In this document: positions 1 to 8,829 of the stretch, piece after piece
How the letters are laid out: each line of letters opens with the position of its first letter
How positions within the stretch are numbered: the first letter of the stretch is position 1
Source of the DNA: Roseovarius sp. W115
GTDB lineage: Bacteria; Pseudomonadota; Alphaproteobacteria; Rhodobacterales; Rhodobacteraceae
Length of the DNA: 64,000 bases
Direction of reading: 5' to 3'
NCBI RefSeq assembly: GCF_032842945.2
Contig: NZ_CP146606.1
Span: 2,236,501-2,300,500 of the forward strand
Program-made: the position numbers and the translations under genes
Notes under the pieces: generated by a model
Database searches by the model: none
What the model was told of the DNA's origin: nothing
What the model saw: only the letters and a program-made list of their open reading frames with translations

Positions 1-1
1 C

Positions 2-262
2 ACACCGACATATTTTTTGCTGACGGGCAGTGCGGCGTCTTGTGTGATGGTGTCGCTGTTTGTGGACTTCAATCTCAGTGCGGCGCTGATCCAGGGGTTT
101 TACATCGTGATGTCGCTGGGTGGTGCGGTGAAGCGCTGGCGGCAGTTGGGGTCGCGGCGTCTGCCGTCTGTTGAGGTCACATCGACCCATGTGGCGGCGT
201 CTGATCCCCCGATTTTCGTGAGCGAACGTCGGAGGCAGGCCAGTCCGGCGCGGTTGCAATAG
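2..262 (+). CDS. CBU_0592-like small membrane protein, 5' end outside window
   Basis: The reading frame is open from the first full codon, so the gene begins upstream of the window; the TTG at 17 is internal. The visible part holds a membrane stretch, a motif FVDFNLSA, and a second hydrophobic stretch (IQGFYIVMSLGGA) followed by basic residues and a polar tail of about 40 residues. This pattern resembles the CBU_0592 domain of small alphaproteobacterial membrane proteins. It sits immediately upstream of rplO, where rpmD is usual, so it appears inserted into the ribosomal operon. Its function is unknown, and the family call rests on recognition of the short motif only. Confidence 0.6.
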   Translation, partial: TPTYFLLTGSAASCVMVSLFVDFNLSAALIQGFYIVMSLGGAVKRWRQLGSRRLPSVEVTSTHVAASDPPIFVSERRRQASPARLQ

Positions 263-395
263 TCTTCGCACTTGATCACATATCGCTTCGGGTCTATACG
301 CCCCCGGTGGCCCAGTGCCATACGACTCACAATCAAGAAACGCCGTGGTTGGCCCGTTACGCTTCGGGGGTCACATCCGGCTTAGGAGAAGCGAT

Positions 396-869
396 ATGAA
401 ACTCAATGAATTGCGCGACAATCCCGGCGCGACCAAACGTAAGAAACGTGTTGGCCGTGGTCCTGGCTCTGGCATGGGTAAGACCGCTGGCCGTGGTATC
501 AAAGGTCAGAAATCCCGGTCGGGCGTGGCCATTGCGGGTTATGAGGGTGGGCAAATGCCGCTCTACCAACGCCTGCCCAAGCGTGGCTTTAATAAGCCGA
601 ACCGCAAGAAGTTTGCCGTTGTGAACCTTGGTCTCATTCAGAAATTCGTCGATGCGAAGAAACTGGATGCCAAGAAAGCAATCACAGAAGACGTGCTTGT
701 CGAGAGCGGTCTGGTGCGGCGCAAGCTGGACGGTATCCGCGTTCTGGCCAAGGGCGAGGTGAGTACCAAGCTCACGCTGGAAGTGACGGGCGCGTCGAAA
801 TCGGCCATTGAAGCAGTGGAAAAAGCAGGCGGTTCTTTGACCGTCGCGGCAGCTCAGGCGGCTGAATAA
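396..869 (+). CDS. rplO: 50S ribosomal protein L15
   Basis: L15 is a large-subunit ribosomal protein that binds 23S rRNA late in assembly. The 157-residue product begins MKLNELRDN and has the Gly/Arg/Lys-rich N-terminal extension ([15 protein letters not shown]) typical of L15, then the globular domain. The ATG at 396 is preceded by an AGGAGA ribosome binding site (385-390); an in-frame start at 315 would add an atypical leader and has no such site. It lies directly before secY, the standard order of the spc operon. Confidence 0.97.
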   Translation: MKLNELRDNPGATKRKKRVGRGPGSGMGKTAGRGIKGQKSRSGVAIAGYEGGQMPLYQRLPKRGFNKPNRKKFAVVNLGLIQKFVDAKKLDAKKAITEDVLVESGLVRRKLDGIRVLAKGEVSTKLTLEVTGASKSAIEAVEKAGGSLTVAAAQAAE

Positions 870-979
870 AACTTGTGAGAGGGCGGATGTCCCCTTACAT
901 AGCTTTTTAGTTTTCCAATCGACGCCGCCTGGCCGGAAAACGGCTCCGGGCGGCGTTTGACATAACAAAGAGACCACGC

Positions 980-2344
980 ATGGTATCTGCAGCAGAACAA
1001 ATGGCGGCCAATACGAGCTGGGCTGCCCTGGGCAAAGCAACAGAGCTTCGCAAGCGTATCTTCTTCACCATCGGCCTGTTGATTGTTTACCGGATTGGCA
1101 CGTTCATTCCGGTGCCGGGCATTGATGGGGCTGAACTTCGCCAGTTCATGGAGGGCGCACAGGCCTCTATTGGCGGGATGCTGTCGATGTTCACCGGCGG
1201 TGCGCTGGGCCGGATGGGGATCTTTGCGCTGGGCATTATGCCCTATATCTCGGCCTCTATTATTGTGCAGCTCATGACGGCCATGGTGCCGGCGTTGGAG
1301 CAGCTCAAGAAAGAGGGAGAGCAGGGGCGTAAGAAGATCAACCAGTATACGCGCTACGGCACGGTGTTCCTGGCGACCTTGCAATCTTATGGTCTGGCCG
1401 CCTCGTTGCAGGGCGGCGGGTTGGCGTCTGACCCTGGGTTCTTCTTTATCGCAAGCTGCATGATCACGCTTGTGGGCGGGACGATGTTCCTGATGTGGCT
1501 GGGGGAGCAGATCACCGCACGCGGCGTGGGCAATGGTATCTCGCTGATCATCTTTGTGGGTATTATTGCCGAACTTCCTGCGGCTTTGGCGCAGTTCTTC
1601 GCGTCTGGCCGCTCTGGTGCGCTGAGCCCGGCGGTGATCATCGGCGTCATCGTCATGGTGATCGCGACCATTGCCTTTGTGGTCTTCATGGAGCGCTCTT
1701 TGCGCAAGATCCACATTCAGTATCCGCGCCGTCAGGTGGGGATGAAGGTCTATGATGGCGGCTCAAGTCACCTGCCGGTCAAGGTGAACCCCGCGGGTGT
1801 GATCCCGGCGATCTTTGCCTCTTCGCTGCTGCTGTTGCCCGCAACGCTCAGTACATTCTCGGGCGATCAGACCGGGCCGGTGATGTCCACGATCATGGCT
1901 TATTTTGGACCCGGACAGCCTGCCTATCTGGTGTTCTTTACGGTGATGATCGTCTTCTTCACCTATTTCTACACCTACAACGTGTCGTTCAAAGTGGATG
2001 ACGTGGCCGACAACCTCAAGAACCAGAACGGCTTTGTCCCAGGCATTCGCCCAGGAAAGAAAACCGCCGAATATCTGGAATACGTGGTCACGCGCATCCT
2101 GGTGCTCGGTTCGGCCTATCTTGCGGCAGTTTGTCTCCTCCCGGAAATTCTGCGTGGCCAATTTGCGATCCCCTTCTATTTTGGCGGAACTTCGGTTTTG
2201 ATCGTTGTGTCGGTGACCATGGATACGATCCAACAGGTGCAATCCCACCTTCTGGCGCATCAATATGAGGATCTGATCGAGAAATCGCAGCTCGGTGGCA
2301 AAGGTAAGAAACGGGCGCGCAGAAAAGGGACAGCACGTCGATGA
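980..2344 (+). CDS. secY: Preprotein translocase subunit SecY
   Basis: SecY is the channel-forming inner-membrane subunit of the SecYEG translocon. The 454-residue protein has ten evident hydrophobic segments and the SecY signatures, including the early [12 protein letters not shown] motif and the conserved GNGISLIIF segment. The length is normal for alphaproteobacteria, and the C-terminus is a basic tail ([10 protein letters not shown]). It follows rplO by 110 bp and overlaps adk by four bases (ATGA at 2341-2344), which suggests translational coupling. Confidence 0.98.
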   Translation: MVSAAEQMAANTSWAALGKATELRKRIFFTIGLLIVYRIGTFIPVPGIDGAELRQFMEGAQASIGGMLSMFTGGALGRMGIFALGIMPYISASIIVQLMTAMVPALEQLKKEGEQGRKKINQYTRYGTVFLATLQSYGLAASLQGGGLASDPGFFFIASCMITLVGGTMFLMWLGEQITARGVGNGISLIIFVGIIAELPAALAQFFASGRSGALSPAVIIGVIVMVIATIAFVVFMERSLRKIHIQYPRRQVGMKVYDGGSSHLPVKVNPAGVIPAIFASSLLLLPATLSTFSGDQTGPVMSTIMAYFGPGQPAYLVFFTVMIVFFTYFYTYNVSFKVDDVADNLKNQNGFVPGIRPGKKTAEYLEYVVTRILVLGSAYLAAVCLLPEILRGQFAIPFYFGGTSVLIVVSVTMDTIQQVQSHLLAHQYEDLIEKSQLGGKGKKRARRKGTARR

Positions 2345-2985
2345 ACATCATTCTTCTCGGACCGCCCGGGGCGGGCAAAGGCACGCAGGCGCATTTCCTC
2401 GTGGAAGAGCGCAACATGATCCAGCTGAGCACAGGCGACATGCTGCGCGAGGCCAAGGACAGCGGTTCCGAGATGGGCAAGATCGTGGCCGATGTGATGG
2501 CGCGAGGTGATCTTGTAACCGATGAGATCGTCATTGGACTGATCCGCGAAAAGCTGCAGGGCGACAAAAAGGGTGGGTTCATCTTCGACGGGTTCCCAAG
2601 GACGCTGGCTCAGGCCGATGCCTTGGCGGACTTGCTGGAAGAAACCGGTGAGACGCTCGACAAGGTTGTGGCCATGGAAGTCAATGACGACGCGTTGGTG
2701 GCACGCATCACGGCACGCGCAACCTGTGCCGGATGTGGTGAGGTCTATAACGATATTACCAAGCCCATTCCGGCTGATGAAGTTTGCACCAAATGTGGCC
2801 AGGCCAAAGGCTTTACCCGCCGCGCGGATGACAATGAGGAAAGCCTCAAGAACCGCCTGATGGAATACTACAAGAAAACCTCGATGCTGATTGGCTATTA
2901 CCACGCCAAAGGCAATCTGGCCTGGGTCAATGGCCTTGGCGAGATTGATGAGGTCAAGGCAGAGATTGCGGGTGTTTTGGGGTAA
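2341..2985 (+). CDS. adk: Adenylate kinase
   Basis: Adenylate kinase catalyses ATP + AMP to 2 ADP in the cytoplasm. The 214-residue protein has the P-loop GPPGAGKGT at residues 7-15, the FDGFPRT motif, and a LID domain with Cys pairs (CAGC and CTKC), which marks the long, zinc-binding form. It begins within the secY stop codon (ATGA overlap), the classical secY-adk arrangement. The 219 bp that follow contain a possible promoter for the rpsM block. Confidence 0.98.
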   Translation: MNIILLGPPGAGKGTQAHFLVEERNMIQLSTGDMLREAKDSGSEMGKIVADVMARGDLVTDEIVIGLIREKLQGDKKGGFIFDGFPRTLAQADALADLLEETGETLDKVVAMEVNDDALVARITARATCAGCGEVYNDITKPIPADEVCTKCGQAKGFTRRADDNEESLKNRLMEYYKKTSMLIGYYHAKGNLAWVNGLGEIDEVKAEIAGVLG

Positions 2986-3020
2986 ATTTCATTAGCTCCA
3001 TCCTATTTCCGCCATAGGTC

Positions 3021-3047
3021 TTGACGCCCCTTCCAAACCCTTATAAC
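3021..3047 (+). promoter_or_regulatory. Possible sigma-70-type promoter upstream of rpsM
   Basis: TTGACG (3021-3026) and TATAAC (3042-3047) are close to the -35 and -10 consensus, with a rather short 15-bp spacer. They lie 158 bp before rpsM in the longest gap of this operon. The hexamers would allow rpsM-rpsK-rpoA-rplQ to be transcribed independently of the upstream spc genes. Inferred from hexamers only. Confidence 0.45.
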
Positions 3048-3204
3048 ACGCACCATCTCGCATGAGAGTAATGATTCTTGACAGGTCGCTCCTGTTGCCC
3101 GAATCGACCACCTGAATTCAGCTGCGGCCCGGAGCGAATGCGACGGGCCTACGTTGTGAAAAAAGGGTCTGGAACTACGGACCCGCAACGAAAGGATATG
3201 ACAC

Positions 3205-3573
3205 GTGGCACGTATCGCCGGCGTTAACATTCCGACCCATAAACGGGTCCCGATTGCCCTGACTTACATCACTGGTATCGGCCATTCTTCGGCCAAGGCC
3301 ATCTGCGAAGCGGTCAAGATTGACCCTGCGCGTCGCGTCAATGAACTCTCGGATGCCGAGGTTCTGTCGGTGCGCGAGCATATTGACGCCAACTACATGG
3401 TCGAAGGTGACCTGCGCCGTGAAGTGCAGATGAACATCAAGCGCCTGATGGACCTTGGCTGCTACCGCGGCCTGCGTCACCGCCGCAACCTGCCAGTTCG
3501 TGGTCAGCGTACCCATACCAACGCACGCACGCGCAAAGGCCCTGCAAAGGCCATTGCCGGCAAGAAGAAGTAA
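3205..3573 (+). CDS. rpsM: 30S ribosomal protein S13
   Basis: S13 sits in the head of the small subunit and contacts the P-site tRNA and the L5 bridge. The 122-residue product begins ARIAGVNIP after a GTG initiator, preceded by AAAGGA at 3191-3196, and ends in the family's basic tail ([13 protein letters not shown]). The conserved RGLRHRR and [14 protein letters not shown] motifs are present. It is followed 15 bp later by rpsK, the alpha-operon order. Confidence 0.98.
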   Translation: MARIAGVNIPTHKRVPIALTYITGIGHSSAKAICEAVKIDPARRVNELSDAEVLSVREHIDANYMVEGDLRREVQMNIKRLMDLGCYRGLRHRRNLPVRGQRTHTNARTRKGPAKAIAGKKK

Positions 3574-3588
3574 GGGAGGGCTGAACCA

Positions 3589-3978
3589 ATGGCACGTGAC
3601 ACAAAACGCACCAAGCGTAAGGTTTCCAAGAACATCGCCACGGGTGTGGCGCATGTGAACAGCTCGTTCAACAACACCAAGATCCTGATCTCGGATGTGC
3701 AAGGCAACGCGATTGCGTGGTCGTCGGCGGGCACCATGGGCTTCAAAGGCTCTCGGAAGTCGACACCTTATGCCGCGCAGATGGCCGCAGAGGACGCTGG
3801 CCGCAAAGCGCAGGAACACGGTATGAAAACGCTGGAAGTTGAAGTGCAGGGGCCTGGCTCTGGCCGTGAAAGCGCGCTGCGCGCGCTGGCGGCTGTTGGC
3901 TTTAACATCACGTCGATCCGTGATGTGACGCCGATTGCGCATAATGGTTGCCGCCCGCCGAAACGGCGTCGGGTCTAA
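3589..3978 (+). CDS. rpsK: 30S ribosomal protein S11
   Basis: S11 is a small-subunit platform protein that contacts 16S rRNA near the mRNA exit. The 129-residue product has the normal S11 length, the HVNSSFNNT motif near the N-terminus, and the C-terminal segment [18 protein letters not shown]. The start is an ATG behind an AGGGAGGG ribosome binding site that overlaps the region just after rpsM. A hairpin lies in the gap before rpoA. Confidence 0.98.
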   Translation: MARDTKRTKRKVSKNIATGVAHVNSSFNNTKILISDVQGNAIAWSSAGTMGFKGSRKSTPYAAQMAAEDAGRKAQEHGMKTLEVEVQGPGSGRESALRALAAVGFNITSIRDVTPIAHNGCRPPKRRRV

Positions 3979-3991
3979 ACAGTATTCATGG

Positions 3992-4020
3992 ATGGGGACC
4001 GTGTTTTTGCACGGCCCCAT
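3992..4020 (+). promoter_or_regulatory. Intercistronic hairpin between rpsK and rpoA
   Basis: ATGGGG and CCGTG on the left pair with CACGG and CCCCAT on the right, giving 11 base pairs with one bulged A (3998) and a TTTTTG loop. No T-run follows, so it does not look like an intrinsic terminator. It may act in RNA processing, stability or partial attenuation before rpoA. Confidence 0.5.
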
Positions 4021-4089
4021 TCCGACATTTAAACCTCGGGCGTTCCAAGCCCACGGACATGCAGCTTGGAACAGGAATGGAGGGACCGC

Positions 4090-5106
4090 ATGATCCATAA
4101 GAACTGGGCCGAACTGATCAAACCGACACAGCTTGATGTGAAGCCGGGCAATGACCCGCTGCGTCAGGCGATTGTTGTGGCCGAACCGCTTGAGCGTGGC
4201 TTTGGTCTGACAATGGGGAACGCGCTGCGGCGTGTGCTTTTGTCGTCTCTGCAAGGCGCGGCCATTACATCGGTGCAAATCGATAACGTGCTGCATGAGT
4301 TCTCAAGCGTGGCCGGTGTGCGTGAAGACGTCACCGACATCGTTCTGAACCTCAAGGGCGTGGCGCTTCGCATGGACGTCGAAGGGCCCAAGCGTTTGTC
4401 GGTCTCTGCCAAGGGGCCGGGTGTTGTGACCGCTGCTGAGATTTCGGATAGCGCAGGCATTGAGATCCTGAACAAAGATCACGTGATTTGCCACCTTGAT
4501 GATGGTGCGGATCTGTTTATGGAGCTGACCGTCAACACCGGCAAAGGCTATGTCGCGGCCGACAAGAACAAGCCGGAAGACGCGCCGATTGGCCTGATCG
4601 CGATTGACGCGATTTATTCGCCTGTCACCAAAGTGAGCTATGACGTTCAGCCTACACGGGAAGGTCAGGTTCTGGATTACGACAAGCTGACCATGAAGCT
4701 CGAAACAGATGGCTCGATCACGCCGGAAGACGCGGTGGCCTTTGCCGCACGTATTCTGCAGGATCAGCTCAGCATCTTCGTGAACTTCGAAGAGCCTGAG
4801 AGCGCCAGCCGTCAGGACGAGGATGACGGGCTTGAGTTCAATCCGCTTCTGCTCAAGAAAGTGGACGAACTGGAGCTGTCTGTACGTTCGGCTAACTGCT
4901 TGAAAAATGACAATATTGTCTACATTGGAGATTTGATCCAGAAGACAGAAGCCGAAATGCTGCGGACACCGAACTTTGGACGCAAGTCGCTCAATGAGAT
5001 CAAGGAAGTGTTGTCAGGCATGGGTCTGCATCTTGGCATGGATGTCGAAGATTGGCCGCCGGACAACATCGAGGATCTGGCGAAGAAATTCGAAGATCAG
5101 TTTTAA
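4090..5106 (+). CDS. rpoA: RNA polymerase alpha subunit
   Basis: RpoA dimerises to nucleate RNA polymerase assembly and contacts activators and UP elements through its C-terminal domain. Starting at ATG 4090 the protein has 338 residues, the normal alphaproteobacterial length, and begins [12 protein letters not shown]. The N-terminal domain carries the [18 protein letters not shown] motif and the C-terminal domain the [12 protein letters not shown] segment. A TTG further upstream (4066) would add a non-conserved extension and is not used here. The gene lies between rpsK and rplQ. Confidence 0.98.
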   Translation: MIHKNWAELIKPTQLDVKPGNDPLRQAIVVAEPLERGFGLTMGNALRRVLLSSLQGAAITSVQIDNVLHEFSSVAGVREDVTDIVLNLKGVALRMDVEGPKRLSVSAKGPGVVTAAEISDSAGIEILNKDHVICHLDDGADLFMELTVNTGKGYVAADKNKPEDAPIGLIAIDAIYSPVTKVSYDVQPTREGQVLDYDKLTMKLETDGSITPEDAVAFAARILQDQLSIFVNFEEPESASRQDEDDGLEFNPLLLKKVDELELSVRSANCLKNDNIVYIGDLIQKTEAEMLRTPNFGRKSLNEIKEVLSGMGLHLGMDVEDWPPDNIEDLAKKFEDQF

Positions 5107-5112
5107 CGGATG

Positions 5113-5132
5113 GGCCGGGGTGAACCCCGGCC
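5113..5132 (+). promoter_or_regulatory. Perfect hairpin between rpoA and rplQ
   Basis: GGCCGGGG pairs perfectly with CCCCGGCC around a TGAA tetraloop, seven bases after the rpoA stop codon. There is no following T-run. The position suggests an mRNA-stabilising or processing element that sets the relative amounts of rpoA and rplQ message; this role is inferred. Confidence 0.5.
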
Positions 5133-5231
5133 TACACCATGCCGGGCACGTTGCCCCAAGGAGAGTCGGTGACACGCATCGCTGGCCAGACAAAGCAAAA
5201 ACGCCCGTAGAGGGCAAAAGGAGTAAAGAAA

Positions 5232-5657
5232 ATGCGTCACGCACGAGGCTATCGCCGCCTGAACCGCACCCATGAGCACCGCAAGGCGCTTTGGGCAAAC
5301 ATGGCAGGCTCGCTCATTGAACATGAGCAAATCAAAACAACGCTGCCCAAGGCCAAGGAATTGCGCCGGGTTGTTGAGAAACTGATCACGCTGGGCAAAC
5401 GGGGCGATCTGCACGCGCGCCGTCAGGCCGCATCGCAGCTCAAACAGGATCAGTATGTTGCCAAGCTTTTTGACGTGCTTGGCCCCCGCTACAAAGAGCG
5501 CAACGGCGGCTATGTCCGCGTGCTCAAGGCCGGGTTCCGCTATGGCGATATGGCCCCAATGGCGATCATCGAATTTGTCGATCGTGATTTGGATGCCAAA
5601 GGTGCTGCTGACAAGGCCCGCACCGCCGCAGAAGAGATTGAAGCCGACGAAGAGTAA
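5232..5657 (+). CDS. rplQ: 50S ribosomal protein L17
   Basis: L17 is a large-subunit protein at the exit-tunnel side of the ribosome. The 141-residue product begins [20 protein letters not shown], as L17 does, and ends with an acidic tail ([10 protein letters not shown]) seen in alphaproteobacterial homologues. The ATG is preceded by AAAGGAG (5217-5223). It is the last gene of the operon, followed by a strong terminator. Confidence 0.98.
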   Translation: MRHARGYRRLNRTHEHRKALWANMAGSLIEHEQIKTTLPKAKELRRVVEKLITLGKRGDLHARRQAASQLKQDQYVAKLFDVLGPRYKERNGGYVRVLKAGFRYGDMAPMAIIEFVDRDLDAKGAADKARTAAEEIEADEE

Positions 5658-5681
5658 AGCTCTTACGTCTGACAGGTATTG

Positions 5682-5711
5682 AAACCCCCGCCCTGGTTGC
5701 GGGGGTTTTTC
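5682..5711 (+). terminator. Intrinsic terminator after rplQ
   Basis: AACCCCCG (5683-5690) pairs with CGGGGGTT (5700-5707) around a nine-base loop, and the 3' arm runs into a T-tract (5706-5710). It lies 25 bp after the rplQ stop and marks the end of the ribosomal operon. Confidence 0.9.
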
Positions 5712-5806
5712 ATTGTTTGTGCCCGGTTGATCTCTTTGGGTAGGAGATGCTTGCATTTGAACAAGGGTCTGAGCATATCAACAGCACAGACACATGGGGA
5801 GTGTGG

Positions 5807-7192
5807 ATGATACACCGTTTGCTTTTCGCTTTGATCCTGACCTTTGGCACGTCGGTGGTGGCCTCGGAAATGCGCGTGCCGCAAAGTCAGGCCGAGATCA
5901 GCATGGGGTTTGTGCCGGTTGTGAAAGACGCTGCACCAGCGGTGGTCAATATCTATGCCAAAAGGATCGTGAATGTGCGTTCTAGCCCGTTTCGCAATGA
6001 TCCTTTCTTCGAAGATATGTTCCGCAATTTTGGATCCACGCGCCAAAGGGTACAGAACTCACTTGGGTCCGGCGTGATCCTGAGCCAAGACGGTATCGTG
6101 GTGTCGAACTATCACGTGGTTGGCATGGCCACCGATATTCGTGTGGTGCTGAATGACCGCCGGGAGTATTCGGCGCGTGTTTTGTTATCAGATCAAGAAA
6201 GTGATTTGGCGATCCTCAAGCTTGACGACGCGTCCGACATGCCGGCTTTGACTTTGCGGGATAGTGATACGCTGGAAGTGGGTGAGCTGGCCTTGGCGAT
6301 TGGAAATCCGTTTGGCGTCGGTCAGACCGTGACCAGTGGTATTGTCTCAGGTCTGGCGCGCTCCGGGACGGCGACGGGCAATGCGCGCGGATATTTCATT
6401 CAGACCGACGCGCCAATTAATCCAGGCAACTCCGGCGGTGCTTTGGTGGATATCAACGGTGACCTCATCGGCATCAACACACGTATCCTGAGCCGTTCTG
6501 GAGGGTCGAACGGTATTGGCTTTGCGATCCCTTCAGCCTTGGTTGCGCAGTTTGTGGCGCAGGCGCGAGCGGGCAAAACAGTGTTTGAGCGTCCCTGGGC
6601 AGGGTTGAGCGGTCAGCCGGTTGGTGCGGATATGACTGAGGCGCTGGGTTTGACCAGTCCGGGTGGATTGCTGGTATCAGATATACATCCGCAGAGCCCG
6701 TTTGCTGAGGTTGGTATCGCACCGGGTGATGTGATCACGCATGTCGATGGCCAGCCTGTGAACGCAGCCCCGGACATGATCTATCGAATGTCTGTCGCGG
6801 GTATAGGGGGCGAAACACGCATCACGCGCCTTCGCAATGGCGAAGAGGATCAGTTGACGTTGAAGCTTGGGGTCGCACCTGAGGACCCTCCGCGTGATAC
6901 GCGCGAGACAAGCGAAGACACATTGATCCCTGGGCTGACTGTTTCGACGGTCAATCCAGGCGTGATTGCCGAACGCAACCTGCCTCTGACGGCACAGGGC
7001 GTGGTGGTTGAGTCACCGGGTCGTGTGGGGCAACGCGCCGGGTTGCGCCCAGGCGATATTTTGCGGGAAATCAATGGGGAGGCTGTGCGCTCAACGCGTG
7101 ATGTGGAAACGCTCCTATCGCAAGGGGGGCGGTGGCTCACGCTTGACGTGCAGCGAGGGGCAAAGCGGTCGACCTTGCGGTTCAGGCTTTAG
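5807..7192 (+). CDS. Periplasmic HtrA/DegP-family serine protease
   Basis: HtrA proteases degrade or refold damaged envelope proteins. From ATG 5807 (GGGGAG ribosome binding site at 5796-5801) the protein has 461 residues: a signal peptide (about 1-20), a trypsin-like domain with the triad His103 (NYHVV), Asp133 (SDLAIL) and Ser209 (PGNSGGAL), then two PDZ domains (roughly 280-360 and 385-460). A longer start at 5747 would bury the signal peptide. rarA begins three bases after the stop codon, so the two are probably cotranscribed. Which paralogue (DegP, DegQ or DegS type) cannot be told, but two PDZ domains argue against DegS. Confidence 0.93.
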   Translation: MIHRLLFALILTFGTSVVASEMRVPQSQAEISMGFVPVVKDAAPAVVNIYAKRIVNVRSSPFRNDPFFEDMFRNFGSTRQRVQNSLGSGVILSQDGIVVSNYHVVGMATDIRVVLNDRREYSARVLLSDQESDLAILKLDDASDMPALTLRDSDTLEVGELALAIGNPFGVGQTVTSGIVSGLARSGTATGNARGYFIQTDAPINPGNSGGALVDINGDLIGINTRILSRSGGSNGIGFAIPSALVAQFVAQARAGKTVFERPWAGLSGQPVGADMTEALGLTSPGGLLVSDIHPQSPFAEVGIAPGDVITHVDGQPVNAAPDMIYRMSVAGIGGETRITRLRNGEEDQLTLKLGVAPEDPPRDTRETSEDTLIPGLTVSTVNPGVIAERNLPLTAQGVVVESPGRVGQRAGLRPGDILREINGEAVRSTRDVETLLSQGGRWLTLDVQRGAKRSTLRFRL

Positions 7193-7194
7193 GC

Positions 7195-8514
7195 GTGAGC
7201 GATCTGTTTGATCAGGCCCAGAACGCCGTTCCCGATACTGCGCCGCGGCCTTTGGCTGACCGATTGCGTCCGCAAAAACTGTCGGACGTTATAGGGCAGG
7301 ATCAGGTTTTGGGACCTGAGGCACCGTTGGGTGTCATGCTGGCCTCGGGGAGTTTGTCTTCGTTGGTCTTTTGGGGGCCGCCCGGTGTCGGCAAAACCAC
7401 CATAGCGCGGCTCTTGGCGGATGAGACGGACCTGCATTTCGTGCAGATCAGTGCGATTTTTACCGGCGTGCCGGAGCTTCGCAAAGTGTTTGAAGAGGCC
7501 AAGATGCGGCGCGGCAACGGGCGCGGGACGTTGCTCTTTGTGGATGAAATTCATCGTTTTAACAAAGCCCAGCAGGATGGATTTTTGCCGCATATGGAGG
7601 ATGGCACGATCCTTCTTGTGGGCGCAACGACGGAGAACCCCAGTTTTGAGTTGAATGCCGCCTTGCTGAGCCGGGCGCAGGTTCTGGTGCTGGAGCGGCT
7701 TGAATTGGCTGATCTGGAACATTTGGCACAGCGTGCAGAGCAGGAGCTTGGCGTGGCTTTGCCACTTGAAGGGGCGGCGCGCGAGGCACTTCTGGAGATG
7801 GCAGACGGGGATGGACGTGCTCTGTTGAACCTGATTGAGCAGGTCGCGGCATGGACCGTTGATGGCAAGCTCGATACAGAGGCTCTCTCAGCGCGCCTGA
7901 TGAAGCGTGCCGCGAAGTACGACAAGTCGGGCGATGAGCACTATAACCTCATTTCGGCGCTGCATAAGTCAGTGCGCGGGTCAGACCCGGACGCCGCTGT
8001 CTATTGGCTGGCGCGGATGCTGGCGGGTGGCGAGGATCCACGATACCTTGCACGGCGCATCACCCGTATGGCGGTCGAGGACATCGGGCTGGCCGACCCT
8101 CAGGCGCAGGCGCAGTGCCTGCAGGCCTGGGAGACGTATGAACGTTTGGGCAGTCCCGAGGGTGAGCTGGCCTTGGCACAAGCAGTTTTGTACCTCGCCC
8201 TCGCGCCTAAATCGAACGCGGCCTATGTGGCTTATAAATCCGCCGTACGGCAAGCCAAGGACACCGGGAGCGCGCCACCGCCAAAACATATCCTGAATGC
8301 GCCAACACGACTGATGAAGGAGATTGGGTATGGTGCCGACTATGCCTATGACCATGATGCGGAAGATGGGTTCTCGGGACAGAACTATTTTCCGGAAGGC
8401 ATTGAGAGACCATCGCTTTATCAACCTGTGGAGCGTGGGTTTGAGAGAGAGCTGAAAAAACGGCTCGACTACTTTTCCAAGCTACGATCGAAACGTGGGG
8501 CTGACGCCAGTTAA
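7195..8514 (+). CDS. rarA: Replication-associated recombination protein A (AAA+ ATPase)
   Basis: RarA (MgsA, related to WRNIP1) acts at stalled replication forks. The 439-residue protein has Walker A GPPGVGKTT (61-69), Walker B LLFVDEIHRF (about 114-123), the sensor motif GATTENPSFELN, and the C-terminal tetramerisation domain with the characteristic MKEIGYG(A)DYAYDHD segment. The start is GTG, two bases after the protease stop, so translation is probably coupled. The length is standard for the family. Confidence 0.95.
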   Translation: MSDLFDQAQNAVPDTAPRPLADRLRPQKLSDVIGQDQVLGPEAPLGVMLASGSLSSLVFWGPPGVGKTTIARLLADETDLHFVQISAIFTGVPELRKVFEEAKMRRGNGRGTLLFVDEIHRFNKAQQDGFLPHMEDGTILLVGATTENPSFELNAALLSRAQVLVLERLELADLEHLAQRAEQELGVALPLEGAAREALLEMADGDGRALLNLIEQVAAWTVDGKLDTEALSARLMKRAAKYDKSGDEHYNLISALHKSVRGSDPDAAVYWLARMLAGGEDPRYLARRITRMAVEDIGLADPQAQAQCLQAWETYERLGSPEGELALAQAVLYLALAPKSNAAYVAYKSAVRQAKDTGSAPPPKHILNAPTRLMKEIGYGADYAYDHDAEDGFSGQNYFPEGIERPSLYQPVERGFERELKKRLDYFSKLRSKRGADAS

Positions 8515-8829
8515 GCGATTCTCGCCTTTGATTTGGGAGATGCGAATCGTGATTTATGTCGTTTTTAGACTATGAATGTGACGGACTCTTCAGAAATCTT
8601 GAATGTGACTTCAGCTAAAATACGATTTGGACGCTCTAAACGGTTCTGTACACAGAAAAAAACGAAACTTTCGTGTGTAGGGCAGTTAGAGGCTAGATGC
8701 GTGGAAAATTTCGTGATTTGTTAACTTTATGTCGCAAACAAGCCGACCGGTTGGGGGAAACAACGCGAAGCTGCTGGGACTCTGGTCCGGAGATGGCTGG
8801 AGCGACATAAAAAGTCACAGGGAGAAACC
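8515..8829. other. Intergenic region before the peptide ABC operon
   Basis: This 315-bp gap is AT-richer than its surroundings and contains no convincing gene. It must hold the promoter of the ABC transporter operon. The 10-base word TGAATGTGAC occurs twice as a direct repeat (8573-8582 and 8600-8609, 27 bp apart), a spacing compatible with a regulator-binding site. A GGGAGAA ribosome binding site closes the region. Confidence 0.5.

Noticed and set aside
3392..3573. Overlapping small reading frames inside rpsM/rpsK
   Set aside because: They are out-of-frame with conserved genes and have no ribosome binding site.
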